Shown here: positions 45,220 to 55,367 of the stretch, one piece after another | Layout of the letters: each line of letters starts with the position of its first letter | Numbering within the stretch: the first letter of the stretch is position 1 | Assembly: GCF_007859755.1 (NCBI RefSeq) | Contig: NZ_SJPF01000001.1 | Location: forward strand, 1,600,082-1,664,081 | Source of the DNA: Blastopirellula retiformator | Lineage (GTDB): Bacteria > Planctomycetota > Planctomycetia > Pirellulales > Pirellulaceae | Reading direction: 5' to 3' | DNA length: 64,000 nucleotides | Program-made: the position numbers and the translations under genes | The notes under the pieces: model-generated | Database searches by the model: none | What the model saw: the letters and a program-made list of their open reading frames with translations, nothing else | Told to the model about the DNA's origin: nothing

Positions 45220-46419
45220 TTACAGGCCTTCGGTTAGCTCTTCGGGCAACTCCGGCAGCGCGGCGCCGGTTTCAATGGCGTCGCGGGTTTGCTGCGCCAG
45301 GTCGATCGCCAGCGGCGTTACCTGCGGGCAGCGATTGGCGACGTCGTTGACGTCCCAGCGATCATCCGGTTTGCCGAACAGCTGACACTGCCGCTCGCGA
45401 TCGACGCGAGCGCCCCACGCGGCGGTGCGCAGGTAAAGCTCGTCTCCCTGTACGCACAAAGTGCGATCGCGACCCGGCGCATCAAGGTGAAGCAGCGAAC
45501 GGGACGAGTCGACGTCTCGCTTCGGGCCAGTCGCGCCGAACCAGTCCAGCAGCGTCGCCGGCAAGTCGCTGCTCGACGTTAGGCCTTGCACGCGAGTCAG
45601 GCCTTCCGCGGCGCCAGGCAGGCGAATCATCAGCGGCACATGCGCCAGGTTGGCGTAGACCGCCAAAGGCAACTCAGCGGCGCGACCCACTTGCTGGTGC
45701 AGTCCCAGCGGCATACCGCCGCTCGAAGTGACGATCAGCAGCGGTTGTCGCTCGGCCGGCAAGGCGTTGATCGCGGCCAGCAGCTCTTCCATCAATGTAT
45801 CGATCAGCAGCACCTGGCCGCCGTACGCTTGCGACAGGCCAAGCAGTTCATCCGGCTCCAGCTCGCCGGTCGGGCGAGACGCCGGCGCCGCGGCGTAGGT
45901 CGGCGGTTCTGGATCTTCGTCCGCGGCCAGGCTGTTGCGATAGTCAAGCGGCGCGTCCCAGGCCCCTGACATCCCCCGCGCATGCGCCCAAACCAACTCG
46001 TCTCCTTGTTCCGTCTTCACCCAGTCGTACAGTACCGTGAATATCCGGCCCAGCTCCGTGTCGTCTTCATGCTCGGCGATCTGCGGCTCTGCACACGGTA
46101 GGAACTCGGTCGAGGCAAACGCAAACGCCCCAGCCGCATCTCGCAAAAGCGCTTCGTCCGAGAGCAAATGCAGCGGCACGCCAACTTCCGCCAGCGCCGC
46201 CGCCAAGTCAAAACCATCCGCTGGCGCTACGGGATGTGCAGCGCGAAACCAGCCGCGATAAAGCTGGTCCAGGTTCAGCGTTTCGACCGACGTATGCTCG
46301 ACCAAAATCGACTCGGCCGCCAACTGGTTCAGCGCCGGCGTCTCGAGCCAGGCGGTTCCGTACGGCGGCAAATAACCAGCGCTCCAGCCGTCGATGACCA
46401 GGACTATCGCTCTACGCAC
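45220..46419 (-). CDS. Alkaline phosphatase/sulfatase-superfamily protein with a degenerate active site
   Basis: 399 residues with the superfamily fold: N-terminal IVLVIDGWSAGYLPPYG and the late block VPLMIRLPGAAEG then DLPATLLDWFG, as in arylsulfatases. The Cys/Ser-x-Pro-x-Arg active site is missing (the corresponding region reads SVETLNLDQLYRGWF), and the usual D-H-G metal site reads TSSGGMPLGLH. It therefore seems to have lost sulfatase chemistry. No signal peptide. Role unknown. Confidence 0.75.
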   Translation of the reverse strand: MRRAIVLVIDGWSAGYLPPYGTAWLETPALNQLAAESILVEHTSVETLNLDQLYRGWFRAAHPVAPADGFDLAAALAEVGVPLHLLSDEALLRDAAGAFAFASTEFLPCAEPQIAEHEDDTELGRIFTVLYDWVKTEQGDELVWAHARGMSGAWDAPLDYRNSLAADEDPEPPTYAAAPASRPTGELEPDELLGLSQAYGGQVLLIDTLMEELLAAINALPAERQPLLIVTSSGGMPLGLHQQVGRAAELPLAVYANLAHVPLMIRLPGAAEGLTRVQGLTSSSDLPATLLDWFGATGPKRDVDSSRSLLHLDAPGRDRTLCVQGDELYLRTAAWGARVDRERQCQLFGKPDDRWDVNDVANRCPQVTPLAIDLAQQTRDAIETGAALPELPEELTEGL

Positions 46420-46855
46420 AGGGGATTACTCGAACGAATCGGGATTGGGGAAACGTTCGAGTATACCACGGCACGTTTTTCTGGCGCCACCTATAGGAAG
46501 TCCCCTGTCAAGGCAGACCCTCTCCGGGCCTTCGCCCTTCTTTCTTTTTTGCAGGGGAAGGGGCTTGTAGGTTAACGGTTGATCTTGGGACGCTGCTGGT
46601 TCGGTTGACGTTGCGTCGTTGGGCTGGAGAGTCGTGTTCGCTTTTGTCCGCTTTATGTCAGGGGCTTTTAAGGTTCGCCCAGGCACCTATTGGAGACTCT
46701 TCCATGCGGAGGTCTATGCGGATATCGGAGCGTTTCCTGTTCGGAAGGGAGCGGGTTCATTCATGCTCGGGAACTCGAGGTTCAATGGCGCCACGGGAAC
46801 TCCGCTCCTGGCTCTAGCTGCGGTTTCAACTTCATTCCAGGCTCAACGATTCGTC
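46420..46855. other. Gene-free stretch before the IS110 transposase
   Basis: 436 bp upstream of the sulfatase-like gene (minus) and downstream of the transposase. No gene or clear hairpin was found. A segment at about 46765-46805 (TTCATGCTC ... ATGGCGCCA) resembles sequence on the other side of the transposase at 47966-48005, perhaps marking the element's surroundings. Confidence 0.3.
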
Positions 46856-47884
46856 TTACGAACTGGCGATCGCCGGATCATAACTTTTTCCAGTTTTCCA
46901 CAGGCTCCACAACGTCGTCGCCAGGCTGCGGGCCACGTTGCGACGAGCCGTCGCGGGATTTAGTCCTTTCTCTTGAGTCCAGTGGCGATATTTTTCTGCG
47001 AACGGGCTGCCCGACTGCGCGATGGCGGTTCTGGCGGCGCCGATCAGGACGCTTTTCAGCGGGCGACTTCCCCGTTTGCTAAGTCGTACGCGTTGCGGAC
47101 CGCTGCCGCTATGACGTCGCTCGAGACCGAGCCCGCAGTAACGCCACAGGGCCGATTTACTGCGAAAGCGGTCTGGCGTGTCGATGTAAGCGTAAAAGGT
47201 CGCCGCACGAATCGGGCCGACGCCCGGCGCCTCTAAAAAGCGGCGAATCGGCGGCTCTTTGCGACCGAGTTGAATGAGCCTGGCTCTGATTTCTTCCTCC
47301 TGCTGCAGCAACAGTTCGTAGACTTTCAGGACAAGATCGAGGTCTTCGTGCAGCACTTTGCGGCGCGGCAGCTTCTTCCACAACTGCTGTCGTTGTTCAG
47401 GATCGAGCACGTTGCCGATCGAAGTAAAAACGCCCTGCCGACGCAGCAACGCCGTTAGTTGATTCCCTTGTCGAACGCGTTCGCGAACCCGATCGTGATA
47501 AAACGCCACGTGCAGTTTCAGTAACGCTCGATCGACCGAGTCGACTTGATGAACCTCCTTGAGAAATCCGCCGCGAAGCAACTGCGCGAGCCGCTTCGCA
47601 TCAATCGCATCATCCTTGTCCCCCTCTTTGGCGACATAGGCGTTTCTCCGCGGATCGCAGACCACCAACCGGTCGACGTAAGGACGTAAATTGCGAGCCA
47701 GCCAATCAGCCAGCGGCCCCTCCTCGAAGGTCAATTCCCGCGGCCGTCGATACGCTTCGAGCGCCTCAATCAGGGCTGGAATGGCGGTATCGCAAGGCAT
47801 CTCTTGGACCACCTTCCCTCGGGAATTCAGGACGGCGATCTGAGTAAACTCGCAATGTGTATCAAACGCGATAAAATAGGCCAC
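46856..47884 (-). CDS. IS110-family transposase (DEDD)
   Basis: 342 residues of the IS110/IS1111 recombinase family. N-terminal RuvC-like acidic residues are visible in FIAFDTHCEF, LTFEEGPLADW and GDKDDAIDAKRLAQLL (DEDD set). The C-terminal transposase_20 domain reads FLEAPGVGPIRAATFYAYID, with the catalytic Ser region in ERRHSGSGPQRV and SKRGSRPLKSVL. It appears full length. IS110 elements often lack inverted repeats and target duplications, so the element's ends could not be set. Confidence 0.92.
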   Translation of the reverse strand: MAYFIAFDTHCEFTQIAVLNSRGKVVQEMPCDTAIPALIEALEAYRRPRELTFEEGPLADWLARNLRPYVDRLVVCDPRRNAYVAKEGDKDDAIDAKRLAQLLRGGFLKEVHQVDSVDRALLKLHVAFYHDRVRERVRQGNQLTALLRRQGVFTSIGNVLDPEQRQQLWKKLPRRKVLHEDLDLVLKVYELLLQQEEEIRARLIQLGRKEPPIRRFLEAPGVGPIRAATFYAYIDTPDRFRSKSALWRYCGLGLERRHSGSGPQRVRLSKRGSRPLKSVLIGAARTAIAQSGSPFAEKYRHWTQEKGLNPATARRNVARSLATTLWSLWKTGKSYDPAIASS

Positions 47885-48023
47885 GGCCGGGCTCCTTGTT
47901 GGAAGGCATCGAGACGTTGAACATCTTCAAATGCTAACCCACATTGAGCCCCGGCTTCCTATATCTTCATGCTCTCGCGAAGACGCGATAAGACCATGGC
48001 GCCAGCAGGTTCCGCTTTTCTTT

Positions 48024-49475
48024 CTACTTCTTCCCATCCAAAACCGGCATCCGTTCAAACTCCGACGGCGTGTGGGCTTCGGCCATCAGCTTCGCCATTT
48101 TTTCGACCATTTCGGGATGCTTGGCGGCCAGATCGGTCGTTTCGCCGGGGTCGGCTTCCAGGTTGTACAGCTCGATCTTCAGCGGCTCGGGATTGTCTTT
48201 CTTCATCATGTTCTGACGAATCCCTTTCCACTTGCCCATGCGGATCGATTGCTGACCGCCATAAGCCGGGAACTCCCAGTAGAGATAATCGTGCACCTGC
48301 TGTTTTCCTTCGCCCAGCAGCGTCGGCGCCAGGCTGTAGCCGTCGATCGCTTCCGGCGCTTTGGTGTCGCTGATGTCGGCGATGGTCGGCATCATGTCCC
48401 ACAGCGCCGCCGGCAGGTTCGAAACCTGCCCCGGCTTGATCTTGCCTGGCCAGCGAGCGACGAACGGCACGCGAACGCCTCCTTCGTACAGACTTCCTTT
48501 CAAGCCGCGCAGATTGGCGACCGACTCAAAGAAGTCAGAGTCCGATCCGCCCAGGCGATCGTAGGTGGCGCCATTGTCCGAGGTGAAGATCACCAGCGTG
48601 TCGTCGTCCAGGCCGAGCGATTCAATCTTATCCAGGATCTTGCCGATGTCCTTGTCCATGTGAGTGACCATCGCGGCGTATCCGGCTCGCGGCGTCGGAT
48701 GCTCCAGGTAACCTTTGTGAACGTAGTCTTCTTCCGGAATCGTGCTGGTATATTCGGCGGTCGACTCTTCCGGAACCTGAATCGACAAGTGCGGAATCGC
48801 AAAGGGCAGGTACAGGAAGAACGGTTTCTCTTGGTTCTCGTCGATAAACTCCAGCGCGACCTTGGTGAACTGATCTTGCGAGAAGGTCTCGCCAGTCAGC
48901 GTGCGATCGTTGCCCGGTTGGACTTCTCGTTCCGAGTTCCGCATCAGGAACTTCGGATAGTGATTGTGGGCGTGAACCTGACAGTTGAAACCGTAAAACA
49001 GATCAAAGCCTTGCTTGTTCGGATCGCCGGTCGTGCCTGATTGGCCCAAGCCCCATTTGCCGATGGCGGCAGTCGCATAACCGCGCTGCTTCAGCATCTC
49101 GGCGACGGTTACTTCTTCGGTCGCCAGCGGACGCTGCCCGGTGAAGTCGGTCAGTCCCAGGGCGATCGTTTCGGCCGGCAGTTTCTTCTGCGTGAAGTTG
49201 TTTCGCACGTAAGCGTGGCCGGGATGCTTGCCGGTCATCAAGCAGCACCGCGACGGTGCACAAACCGCGTTGCCGCTGTAGAAGTCAGTAAAGCGAATCC
49301 CTTCTTTCGCCAGGCGATCGATGTTCGGCGTCTTGATCCACTTCTGGCCATAGCAGCCAAGTTCGGCGTAGCCCAGATCGTCGGCCATGATCAGCACGAT
49401 ATTGGGCGCCCGATCGGCGGCCGACAGGCTGGCGGAAGCGGAAAGCAAAAGGAGACAGGCGAGTAGTCGAGTCAT
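48024..49475 (-). CDS. Secreted arylsulfatase (formylglycine type)
   Basis: 483 residues from the ATG at 49475 (GAGGAACTTC ribosome site on the minus strand). A signal peptide [20 protein letters not shown] is followed by [20 protein letters not shown] (metal Asps). The sulfatase signature is [16 protein letters not shown] near 75, whose first Cys would become formylglycine. Later metal residues are in [16 protein letters not shown]. It probably removes sulfate from algal polysaccharides in the periplasm or outside. The upstream in-frame extension (to 49874) has no such start and is rejected. Confidence 0.95.
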   Translation of the reverse strand: MTRLLACLLLLSASASLSAADRAPNIVLIMADDLGYAELGCYGQKWIKTPNIDRLAKEGIRFTDFYSGNAVCAPSRCCLMTGKHPGHAYVRNNFTQKKLPAETIALGLTDFTGQRPLATEEVTVAEMLKQRGYATAAIGKWGLGQSGTTGDPNKQGFDLFYGFNCQVHAHNHYPKFLMRNSEREVQPGNDRTLTGETFSQDQFTKVALEFIDENQEKPFFLYLPFAIPHLSIQVPEESTAEYTSTIPEEDYVHKGYLEHPTPRAGYAAMVTHMDKDIGKILDKIESLGLDDDTLVIFTSDNGATYDRLGGSDSDFFESVANLRGLKGSLYEGGVRVPFVARWPGKIKPGQVSNLPAALWDMMPTIADISDTKAPEAIDGYSLAPTLLGEGKQQVHDYLYWEFPAYGGQQSIRMGKWKGIRQNMMKKDNPEPLKIELYNLEADPGETTDLAAKHPEMVEKMAKLMAEAHTPSEFERMPVLDGKK

Positions 49476-49788
49476 GAAGTTCCTCGGCGATTGGCGGGGG
49501 AAAAAGAAGGGGGGAGGCGTCGTCACCGGCGGACGGCGCTTGAGCCGGGTCATGCATCCATCGTAGAAATCTCCACGACCAATGCGATCCGCTGCCCAGA
49601 AATAGCGATTCCGGGGAGTTGGTGCGCGAATTTGTGAGAAATGGGGCCGCGATCGCCTGTTCTGGCCGTTTTGCGACGGTTTTTGCCCGATTTCGCCCAG
49701 AACCGACTCATCTTTTCCCCTCTTGCCGACGTTTGTTATAGTAAGGTCCATTGGTTTACAATTGTTCACTTCCAGCCCGGCGTTACGG
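49476..49788. other. Divergent promoter region of sulfatase and ruvB
   Basis: 313 bp with no gene. A TTATAGTAAG box (49737-49746) about 45 bp before the ruvB ATG could be a -10 element. No operator repeat was seen. Confidence 0.35.
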
Positions 49789-50787
49789 ATGGCCCGCGAA
49801 GCTTTATTACAGCCTGGAGACGGCTCTGGTCGCGACGAAGACCGGATGCTCCGTCCGCAGTCGATGGCCGACATGGTCGGTCAGCGCGAAGTCGCCAAGC
49901 GGCTGCAGATCGTTGTCGATGCGGCGATGAAGCGGGACGAGCCGCTGGGGCACATCTTGTTCGATGGTCCGCCTGGTCTGGGCAAAACGACCTTTGCGAC
50001 CTGCATTCCCAAAGACCTGGGGGTCAATTTTCAACTGACCAGCGGTCCCGCGATTCAGGCGCCCAAAGACCTGGTTCCGTACCTGACCAACGCCGATGAA
50101 CGATCGGTGTTGTTCATTGACGAAATCCACCGGATTCCCAAAGCGGTCGAAGAGTATCTCTACACCGCGATGGAAGACTTCCGGATCGACATCGTGCTGG
50201 GCGAAGGAACCAACGCCCGGACGATCAACCTGCAGATCAAACCGTTTACCTTGATCGGCGCCACGACCCGCAGCGGGATGCTCTCGGCGCCGCTCCGCGA
50301 TCGGTTTGTCTTGCGGGAGCATCTCGACTTCTACACCGACGAAGAACTGGCCGAGATCCTCGGCCGCAACGCCAAGAAGCTGGGCGTGACGATCGACGAC
50401 GAGGCTTCGCTCGAAATCTCCAAACGCAGTCGCAGCACTCCCCGCGTCGCCAACAATCGCTTGCGTTGGGTTCGCGACTTTGCGACCAGCCGCGCCGACG
50501 GGCATGTCACGCTCCAACTGGCCCGTGAGGCGATGGAGATGCAGGCAATCGACGACCTGGGGCTCGACAAGCAAGACCGCAACTATCTCTCGACCCTCGT
50601 CCGCGTCTTCGGCGGCGGCCCAGCCGGCATCGAAGCGATCGCCCACACCATGAACGCGGCGCATGACACGCTGGCCGACGAAGTCGAACCGTTCCTCCTG
50701 CGAACCGAACTGGTCGTCCGCACCCCGCGCGGCCGCGTGGTCACGCCCAAGGCGATGGACCACCTGAAGGCGATTAAGTGGAAGTGA
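49789..50787 (+). CDS. ruvB: Holliday junction branch migration ATPase RuvB
   Basis: 332 residues from the ATG at 49789, the usual RuvB start region ([20 protein letters not shown]); a longer frame from 49723 adds unrelated residues. Walker [10 protein letters not shown] near 62, Walker [10 protein letters not shown], sensor [17 protein letters not shown], and the winged helix end ([19 protein letters not shown]). It pumps DNA through Holliday junctions with RuvA and RuvC, neither of which is adjacent here. Confidence 0.97.
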   Translation: MAREALLQPGDGSGRDEDRMLRPQSMADMVGQREVAKRLQIVVDAAMKRDEPLGHILFDGPPGLGKTTFATCIPKDLGVNFQLTSGPAIQAPKDLVPYLTNADERSVLFIDEIHRIPKAVEEYLYTAMEDFRIDIVLGEGTNARTINLQIKPFTLIGATTRSGMLSAPLRDRFVLREHLDFYTDEELAEILGRNAKKLGVTIDDEASLEISKRSRSTPRVANNRLRWVRDFATSRADGHVTLQLAREAMEMQAIDDLGLDKQDRNYLSTLVRVFGGGPAGIEAIAHTMNAAHDTLADEVEPFLLRTELVVRTPRGRVVTPKAMDHLKAIKWK

Positions 50788-51983
50788 GCCTAAAGCGGAA
50801 CCGCGTGCCGCGGCTCTGCGAGCCGTGGCCTCGAACGGCGAGTCTCGGTCGAAAAACTGGATCGGTATTCGCGCATTTTTTCTACTCAGCCCCGAAGGGG
50901 CGCCGCTAAAGTAGCACGGGGTGGAGTCGCCGCCAGGCGACGCAGCCCCGGGATAGATTCGCCATTCCACCCCCAAGCCCCAAGGGGGCGATCTAAGCGG
51001 ATTCAGATCGGACCGACCGGACCGGACGATTCTGTTTTTTCAGAGGCAGAGTGGACTGCCTTGCGCGTTTTTTTATTGCCCGTGCTGCTCGACGCCGCTT
51101 GGCAATTTAGGCAGTCTACTCGCCCGACCGGACCGGACGATTTCGTTTTTTCGGCGATGACTAGTCGACCTCGTTTGGCAATCTAGGCAATTCGCTGGCC
51201 TAACTGGACTGGACCAATCAATTCCAATTTTTTGAACCGTCAGGCGGTTCGGTTAGCGCGCCCCTTCAGGGATTTCCGTGCTAAATGCCGCTCGTAACCA
51301 GGGTTACGTCGCTGGGGCGACTCCATCCCGGGCTACTTTAGGTCGCCCCGTTGGGGCTGACGGCGACTGGACTGGACGATTTCGTTTTTTTAACCGCCCG
51401 AAGTGGACTGGACCGCTGGCGACTTTTTTTCTACGCCGCGATCTGTCGCCGATCGAACCGCGACGCATCCTTTGCCATTTATTGGTGGACTGGACCGCGA
51501 CGTTTTTTTCGCGCCGCGCCAGTTGCTAGGGAACCGAGCTTATTTCACTTTGCATCCGAATTTTCAAAGAACCGCTTGCGACGTATCAAGCGCGCGAAAG
51601 CGCCGCGAAGCAAAATCAAACGCACCCCGGAATCGACCACAAATCCGTGCGCTTTGTCAAGCAAAAGAAGGAGAGGCGAAAAGCCGCTTCCGATTGATCT
51701 TGCCGCCGGCGCGGTGGAACCGCAGATTCGCGCAGATGCAGCTGGTGACGGCGTAATCAAACATCGATCGCCGCAAGCAAACTTCTGAGGCCCGGAGGGC
51801 CGTTCCAATCTAGCCTGGGGCGAAGTCGCGCCAGGCGACGTAGCCCCCCAAGTCAAGTTGCCGGTCGAATCGTTGTCGTTGTACGCGACCGCGCGTTTCC
51901 GTGGATCGCCCCCGCTGGGGCTTTCGGCGGTTATTGACGTTAATACCCAGGGCTGCATCGCCGTTGGCGATGCAGCCCTGGGC
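50788..51983. repeat. 1.2-kb gene-free repeat field downstream of ruvB
   Basis: No protein gene is convincing. Six plus-strand modules, each a doubled GGACYGGAC-like core and then a T-run (6-7 T), lie at about 51015-51040, 51125-51151, 51204-51234, 51366-51391, 51403-51429 and 51486-51509. GC-rich palindromes (GCCCCGAAGGGGC near 50884, GGCCCGGAGGGCC near 51790, GGGCTGCATCGCC...GGCGATGCAGCCC at 51949-51979) flank them. A stem GCCGCGGCT/AGCCGTGGC (50807-50829) without T-run lies just after ruvB. Confidence 0.6.
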
Positions 51984-52138
51984 TAGCAGTCCGTTGATTT
52001 TCTCGACGGACTGCGTGATCGCAGGGATGCGATCCCAAAATAGCGACGTAAGTCGTTATTTTGCGAGCCGCGAAGAGCTACGCTCTGAGCCTGGCGAGGT
52101 TGGAAAATGCCACGATGGCATTTTTCAACAGGCAGCTA
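51984..52138 (-). repeat. Multi-hairpin element, copy H (full length)
   Basis: Minus-strand full-length copy between convergent ruvB and purD. The TAGCAGTCCGTTGATTTTCT start, the GATCGCA and AAAATAGCGAC...GTCGTTATTTT hairpins and the GTTGGAAAATGCC...GGCATTTTTCAAC end are all present. Confidence 0.9.
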
Positions 52139-52201
52139 GGGTAGAACGGCCCTCCGGGCCTTGGGCTACTTTGGGCCGTGACGTTGCGCAGCAATGCGAC
52201 C

Positions 52202-53500
52202 CTACGAAGGCGAGATCTGCGCCTTGTCGGAGATATCCTTGCGGCACCAGGCGCCTTCCCAGCGGATCTTTTTGACCGCGGTGTAGGCGTTTAGCTTGGC
52301 GTTGGCGATCGACTCGCCGATCGCGGTGACCCCCAAGACGCGGCCGCCGGCGGTGACGACATCGCTGCCTTTCAGAGTTGTGCCGGCGTGGAAGACCTTG
52401 ACGTCGGTCATCTGGGCGGCGTCGGACAGGCCGCGGATGACGTGCCCTTTGTCGTAGTCGCCGGGGTAGCCGTCGGAGGCCATCACGACGCAGACCGCCG
52501 GACGCCGGTCCCACTGCAGCGATTCGATCTCGGCCAGGCGGCCGTCGACGGTCGCTTCCAGAATGTCGACCAGGTCCGACTTCAGCCGCATCAAGATCGG
52601 CTGGCATTCGGGATCGCCCAGGCGGACGTTGTATTCCAGCACTTTCGGGCCTTGGTTGGTCATGATCAGGCCGGCGTACAAAACGCCGCGGAACGGGCGA
52701 CGCGAACGCTTGAGCGCGTGCACGGTCGGAACCAGCACCCGCTCTTCGATCTCGGTCATCATGCTGGGGGTGACGATCGGGGTGGGACTGTAGGCGCCCA
52801 TGCCGCCGGTGTTGGGGCCTTCGTCATTGTCGAACGCCGGCTTGTGGTCTTGGGCCGGGGCGAGGGTGACGATCGCCTGGCCGTCGGTGATCGCCAGGAC
52901 GCTCGCTTCCTGACCGTCGAGACGTTCTTCGATCACGATCTGGTTGCCGGCGTCGCCGAAGACCTTGTCGCGGGCAATCGCGTGAATCGCTTCCAAGGCG
53001 TCTTCCGCTTTGTGGCAAACCGTAACCCCTTTGCCGGCGGCCAGACCGTCCGCTTTGACTACGACCGGCACATCTTCCCCTTCGTGCGGGAAGCGGTCTT
53101 TGATGTAGCGGGTCGCGCTGTCGGCGTCGCGGAAGACCCGATATTCGGCGGTTGGCACGTCGGCCTGACGCAGGATCTTCTTGCAGAACGCCTTGCTTCC
53201 TTCCATCTGGGCGGCGGCCTTGTTGGGGCCAAAGACCTTGAGCCCCGCGTCTTGGAAGGCGTCGACCACGCCATCGACCAGCGGAGCTTCGGGGCCAACC
53301 ACGGTCAGGCCGCAGTCGTTTTGCTTGGCGAACTTGATCAGGGCCGGAAAGTCGGACGGCGAGATATCGACGTTCTCGGCGTCCAGGGCGGTGCCGGCAT
53401 TGCCGGGCGCCACGAAAACGCGCTCCACTCGCGAGCTTTGACCGATTTTCCAGGCCAGCGCGTGCTCGCGGCCACCGTTGCCAATCACCAGTACGTTCAT
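52202..53500 (-). CDS. purD: Phosphoribosylamine-glycine ligase (GARS)
   Basis: 432 residues from the ATG at 53500 (MNVLVIGNGGREHALAWKIG, the conserved start). ATP-grasp motifs PVVVKADGLAAGKGVTVC near 135 and FNVRLGDPECQP-like NVRLGDPECQPILMRLKSDL near 285, plus the GVLYAGLIMT segment, identify GAR synthetase, the second step of purine synthesis. It is single and convergent with ruvB; stop TAG at 52202-52204. Confidence 0.97.
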   Translation of the reverse strand: MNVLVIGNGGREHALAWKIGQSSRVERVFVAPGNAGTALDAENVDISPSDFPALIKFAKQNDCGLTVVGPEAPLVDGVVDAFQDAGLKVFGPNKAAAQMEGSKAFCKKILRQADVPTAEYRVFRDADSATRYIKDRFPHEGEDVPVVVKADGLAAGKGVTVCHKAEDALEAIHAIARDKVFGDAGNQIVIEERLDGQEASVLAITDGQAIVTLAPAQDHKPAFDNDEGPNTGGMGAYSPTPIVTPSMMTEIEERVLVPTVHALKRSRRPFRGVLYAGLIMTNQGPKVLEYNVRLGDPECQPILMRLKSDLVDILEATVDGRLAEIESLQWDRRPAVCVVMASDGYPGDYDKGHVIRGLSDAAQMTDVKVFHAGTTLKGSDVVTAGGRVLGVTAIGESIANAKLNAYTAVKKIRWEGAWCRKDISDKAQISPS

Positions 53501-54342
53501 AATGCGATGCGCCATTGGGGGGCTGTTGAGCCTGATCGGGCCCAGAGTTCCTGCGTCGAATCTGCCATTCTAGCGGGCCAGCGGGAAACTCGACAGATGC
53601 TGTTTTTCACGGGTTCCGTCGGGCAAGCCGTCGTCAGCGGCGCAATTTGTCCACCGCAGAAAAAGCCGCAAATCACCCCGGCTGCCGCTTGGCAGCCATC
53701 GCAAGGGACCAGAATTGGTAGATAAGCACGTGTAATTGCGTCGTAAGTCGTGTGTCAGGCGGAAGTTGAGGGAGTCGTGCAGAGGCTGCGGTGGGCAGGA
53801 TTGAAGCGACTTGCTGACTGCGGCGGCGGGGTCGCGTCGAAAGAGCAGGGAGCGAGAGGGGATCGACCGTGATGCAGGCTCCCGCGCTCACACAAAGGGG
53901 TGTCAGCGCAATCAGATTCCGACTTCAAAACAAATTTTGCGTCAATTGCTTAGATTGCTTGAGATTTTGTGCAGACAGGCGGCGTCAAGGCTCTCCGAAC
54001 GGGGCGGAGATCGTTATACTCGCGACTGCCTCGACGGTTGAAAGTAAAAGGCGGAAGATCGTCATGTGCGGTCATCCGGCTACGCTTTGCAGCGGTTTAC
54101 CGACGTCGATCCGGCGGTTGTTGCCGCTCGCCTAACGCTCACAACCAGGCCCAAGTCCGAATCGTGCCGAAATCGGTCCGAATCCGACAAGCGGGCGGAA
54201 GAATTTCGGGCAGCCCCCTACCAGGGTGCGACGAAAAGCATGGGCGTCAGGCTTTGATTTGCTTATAATGAACAGCTTTCGCGTGGTTCCACTGCGAACG
54301 CGTGCATGGAACCGACAATATCACCGATTGGAGACTCCCACC
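53501..54342. other. Gene-free stretch between purD and the cupredoxin gene
   Basis: About 840 bp with only short overlapping frames of atypical composition. No repeat family copy or RNA gene was recognised. The right end includes the TATAAT box listed separately. Confidence 0.4.
54264..54269 (+). promoter_or_regulatory. Promoter -10 box (TATAAT) of the cupredoxin gene
   Basis: TGCTTATAATG is an extended -10-like element 73 bp before the GTG start at 54343. A -35 at the usual distance (about 54241-54246, TGGGCG) is poor, so the call rests on the -10 alone. Confidence 0.4.
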
Positions 54343-55128
54343 GTGAAATCGCTACATTTCAGCTCCGCTCTGCTCTTGGCTCTTTGTGCTTGCGGCATCG
54401 TCTCGGCCGAAGGCTGGGGCACGATCAAGGGCAAGTTCGTCGTGGATGGCAAGGTTCCGCCGCCGGCAGAACTGAACATCACCAAAGACAAAGCCGTTTG
54501 CACCAAGAAGAAGCTGTTTGACGAAAACCTGCTGGTTGGTCCGGATGGCGGTTTGAAGAACGTCTGCGTTTGGGTTTCGCTCGGTCGTCGCGATCCGCAG
54601 CCGCCGGTTCACCCGTCGTACGAAGGTACGGCCAACGAAGCGATCCAGGTCGACAACCTGGCTTGCGCTTATGTGCCGCACGTCGCGGTCGTTCGTCCGT
54701 CGCAAAAAGTTGAGTTCACCAACTCGGACCCGATCGCCCATAACTTCAAGGTCGATGGTTTCGCCAACAATCCGTTCAACTCGCTGGTTCCGGCCGGCGG
54801 AACCTACGAACACCAGTTCACCTCAGAAGAACGCGTTCCGATGGTCGCCTCGTGCTCGATCCACCCGTGGATGACCGGTTACATCGTCTGCAAGGAATCG
54901 CCGTACGTCGCCGTTTCGGCGGAAGACGGAACCTTCGAGATCAAGAACATGCCGGCCGGCGAATGGAACTTCCAGTTCTGGCACACCAGCGGCGGTTACT
55001 TGGGCGAAGTGACCATGGGCGGCAAGAAGGAAAAAGACCGCAAGGGCGAATACGAAGTGGAGGTGGAAGATGGCGAGACGACCGATCTGGGCGTCATCAC
55101 CGTCTCGGCCGACATTTTGACGAAGTAG
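54343..55128 (+). CDS. Secreted cupredoxin-like protein
   Basis: 261 residues from the GTG at 54343, preceded by GGAGAC; this start gives a signal peptide (KSLHFSSALLLALCACGIVS). The copper-site pattern of small blue copper proteins is visible: His in DPIAHNFKV near 128 and Cys-x-x-His-x-x-Met in ASCSIHPWMTG near 170. A carboxypeptidase-regulatory-like beta sandwich follows (AEDGTFEIKNMPAGEWNFQF). An ATG at 54268 would add 25 residues and lose the clean signal. It lies ahead of the cytochrome oxidase operon and may carry electrons to it. Confidence 0.82.
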   Translation: MKSLHFSSALLLALCACGIVSAEGWGTIKGKFVVDGKVPPPAELNITKDKAVCTKKKLFDENLLVGPDGGLKNVCVWVSLGRRDPQPPVHPSYEGTANEAIQVDNLACAYVPHVAVVRPSQKVEFTNSDPIAHNFKVDGFANNPFNSLVPAGGTYEHQFTSEERVPMVASCSIHPWMTGYIVCKESPYVAVSAEDGTFEIKNMPAGEWNFQFWHTSGGYLGEVTMGGKKEKDRKGEYEVEVEDGETTDLGVITVSADILTK

Positions 55129-55367
55129 TCCCCGGCGACAGGATCAAGCGGCGGCTTCGGGCCGCCGCGGGACCTAGGCGAGTCGCGCGGTTTTCGCGTG
55201 CGACCCGCGATACCTCCCATAACGCGACCGGTCATCTTTGGGCCGAGTCGCGTTCTGCCGATTGATATGGCGCGCTTGGATTGTTCAAGCGGCGCTGATT
55301 GGGCCTCTTTTTCTCGAAGCGAAGAAGGGGCCGTTGTTCGTATCGATGCGACTAGAAATTACCAAGC

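Noticed and set aside
46605-47082. Plus-strand frames at the end of the IS110 transposase
   Set aside because: They overlap the transposase on the other strand and lack family features.
49807-50976. 389-codon frame opposite ruvB
   Set aside because: Shadow of ruvB, which is unambiguous.
53811-54268. Several short frames between purD and the cupredoxin gene
   Set aside because: Atypical amino-acid use, mutual overlap, no ribosome sites and no motif.
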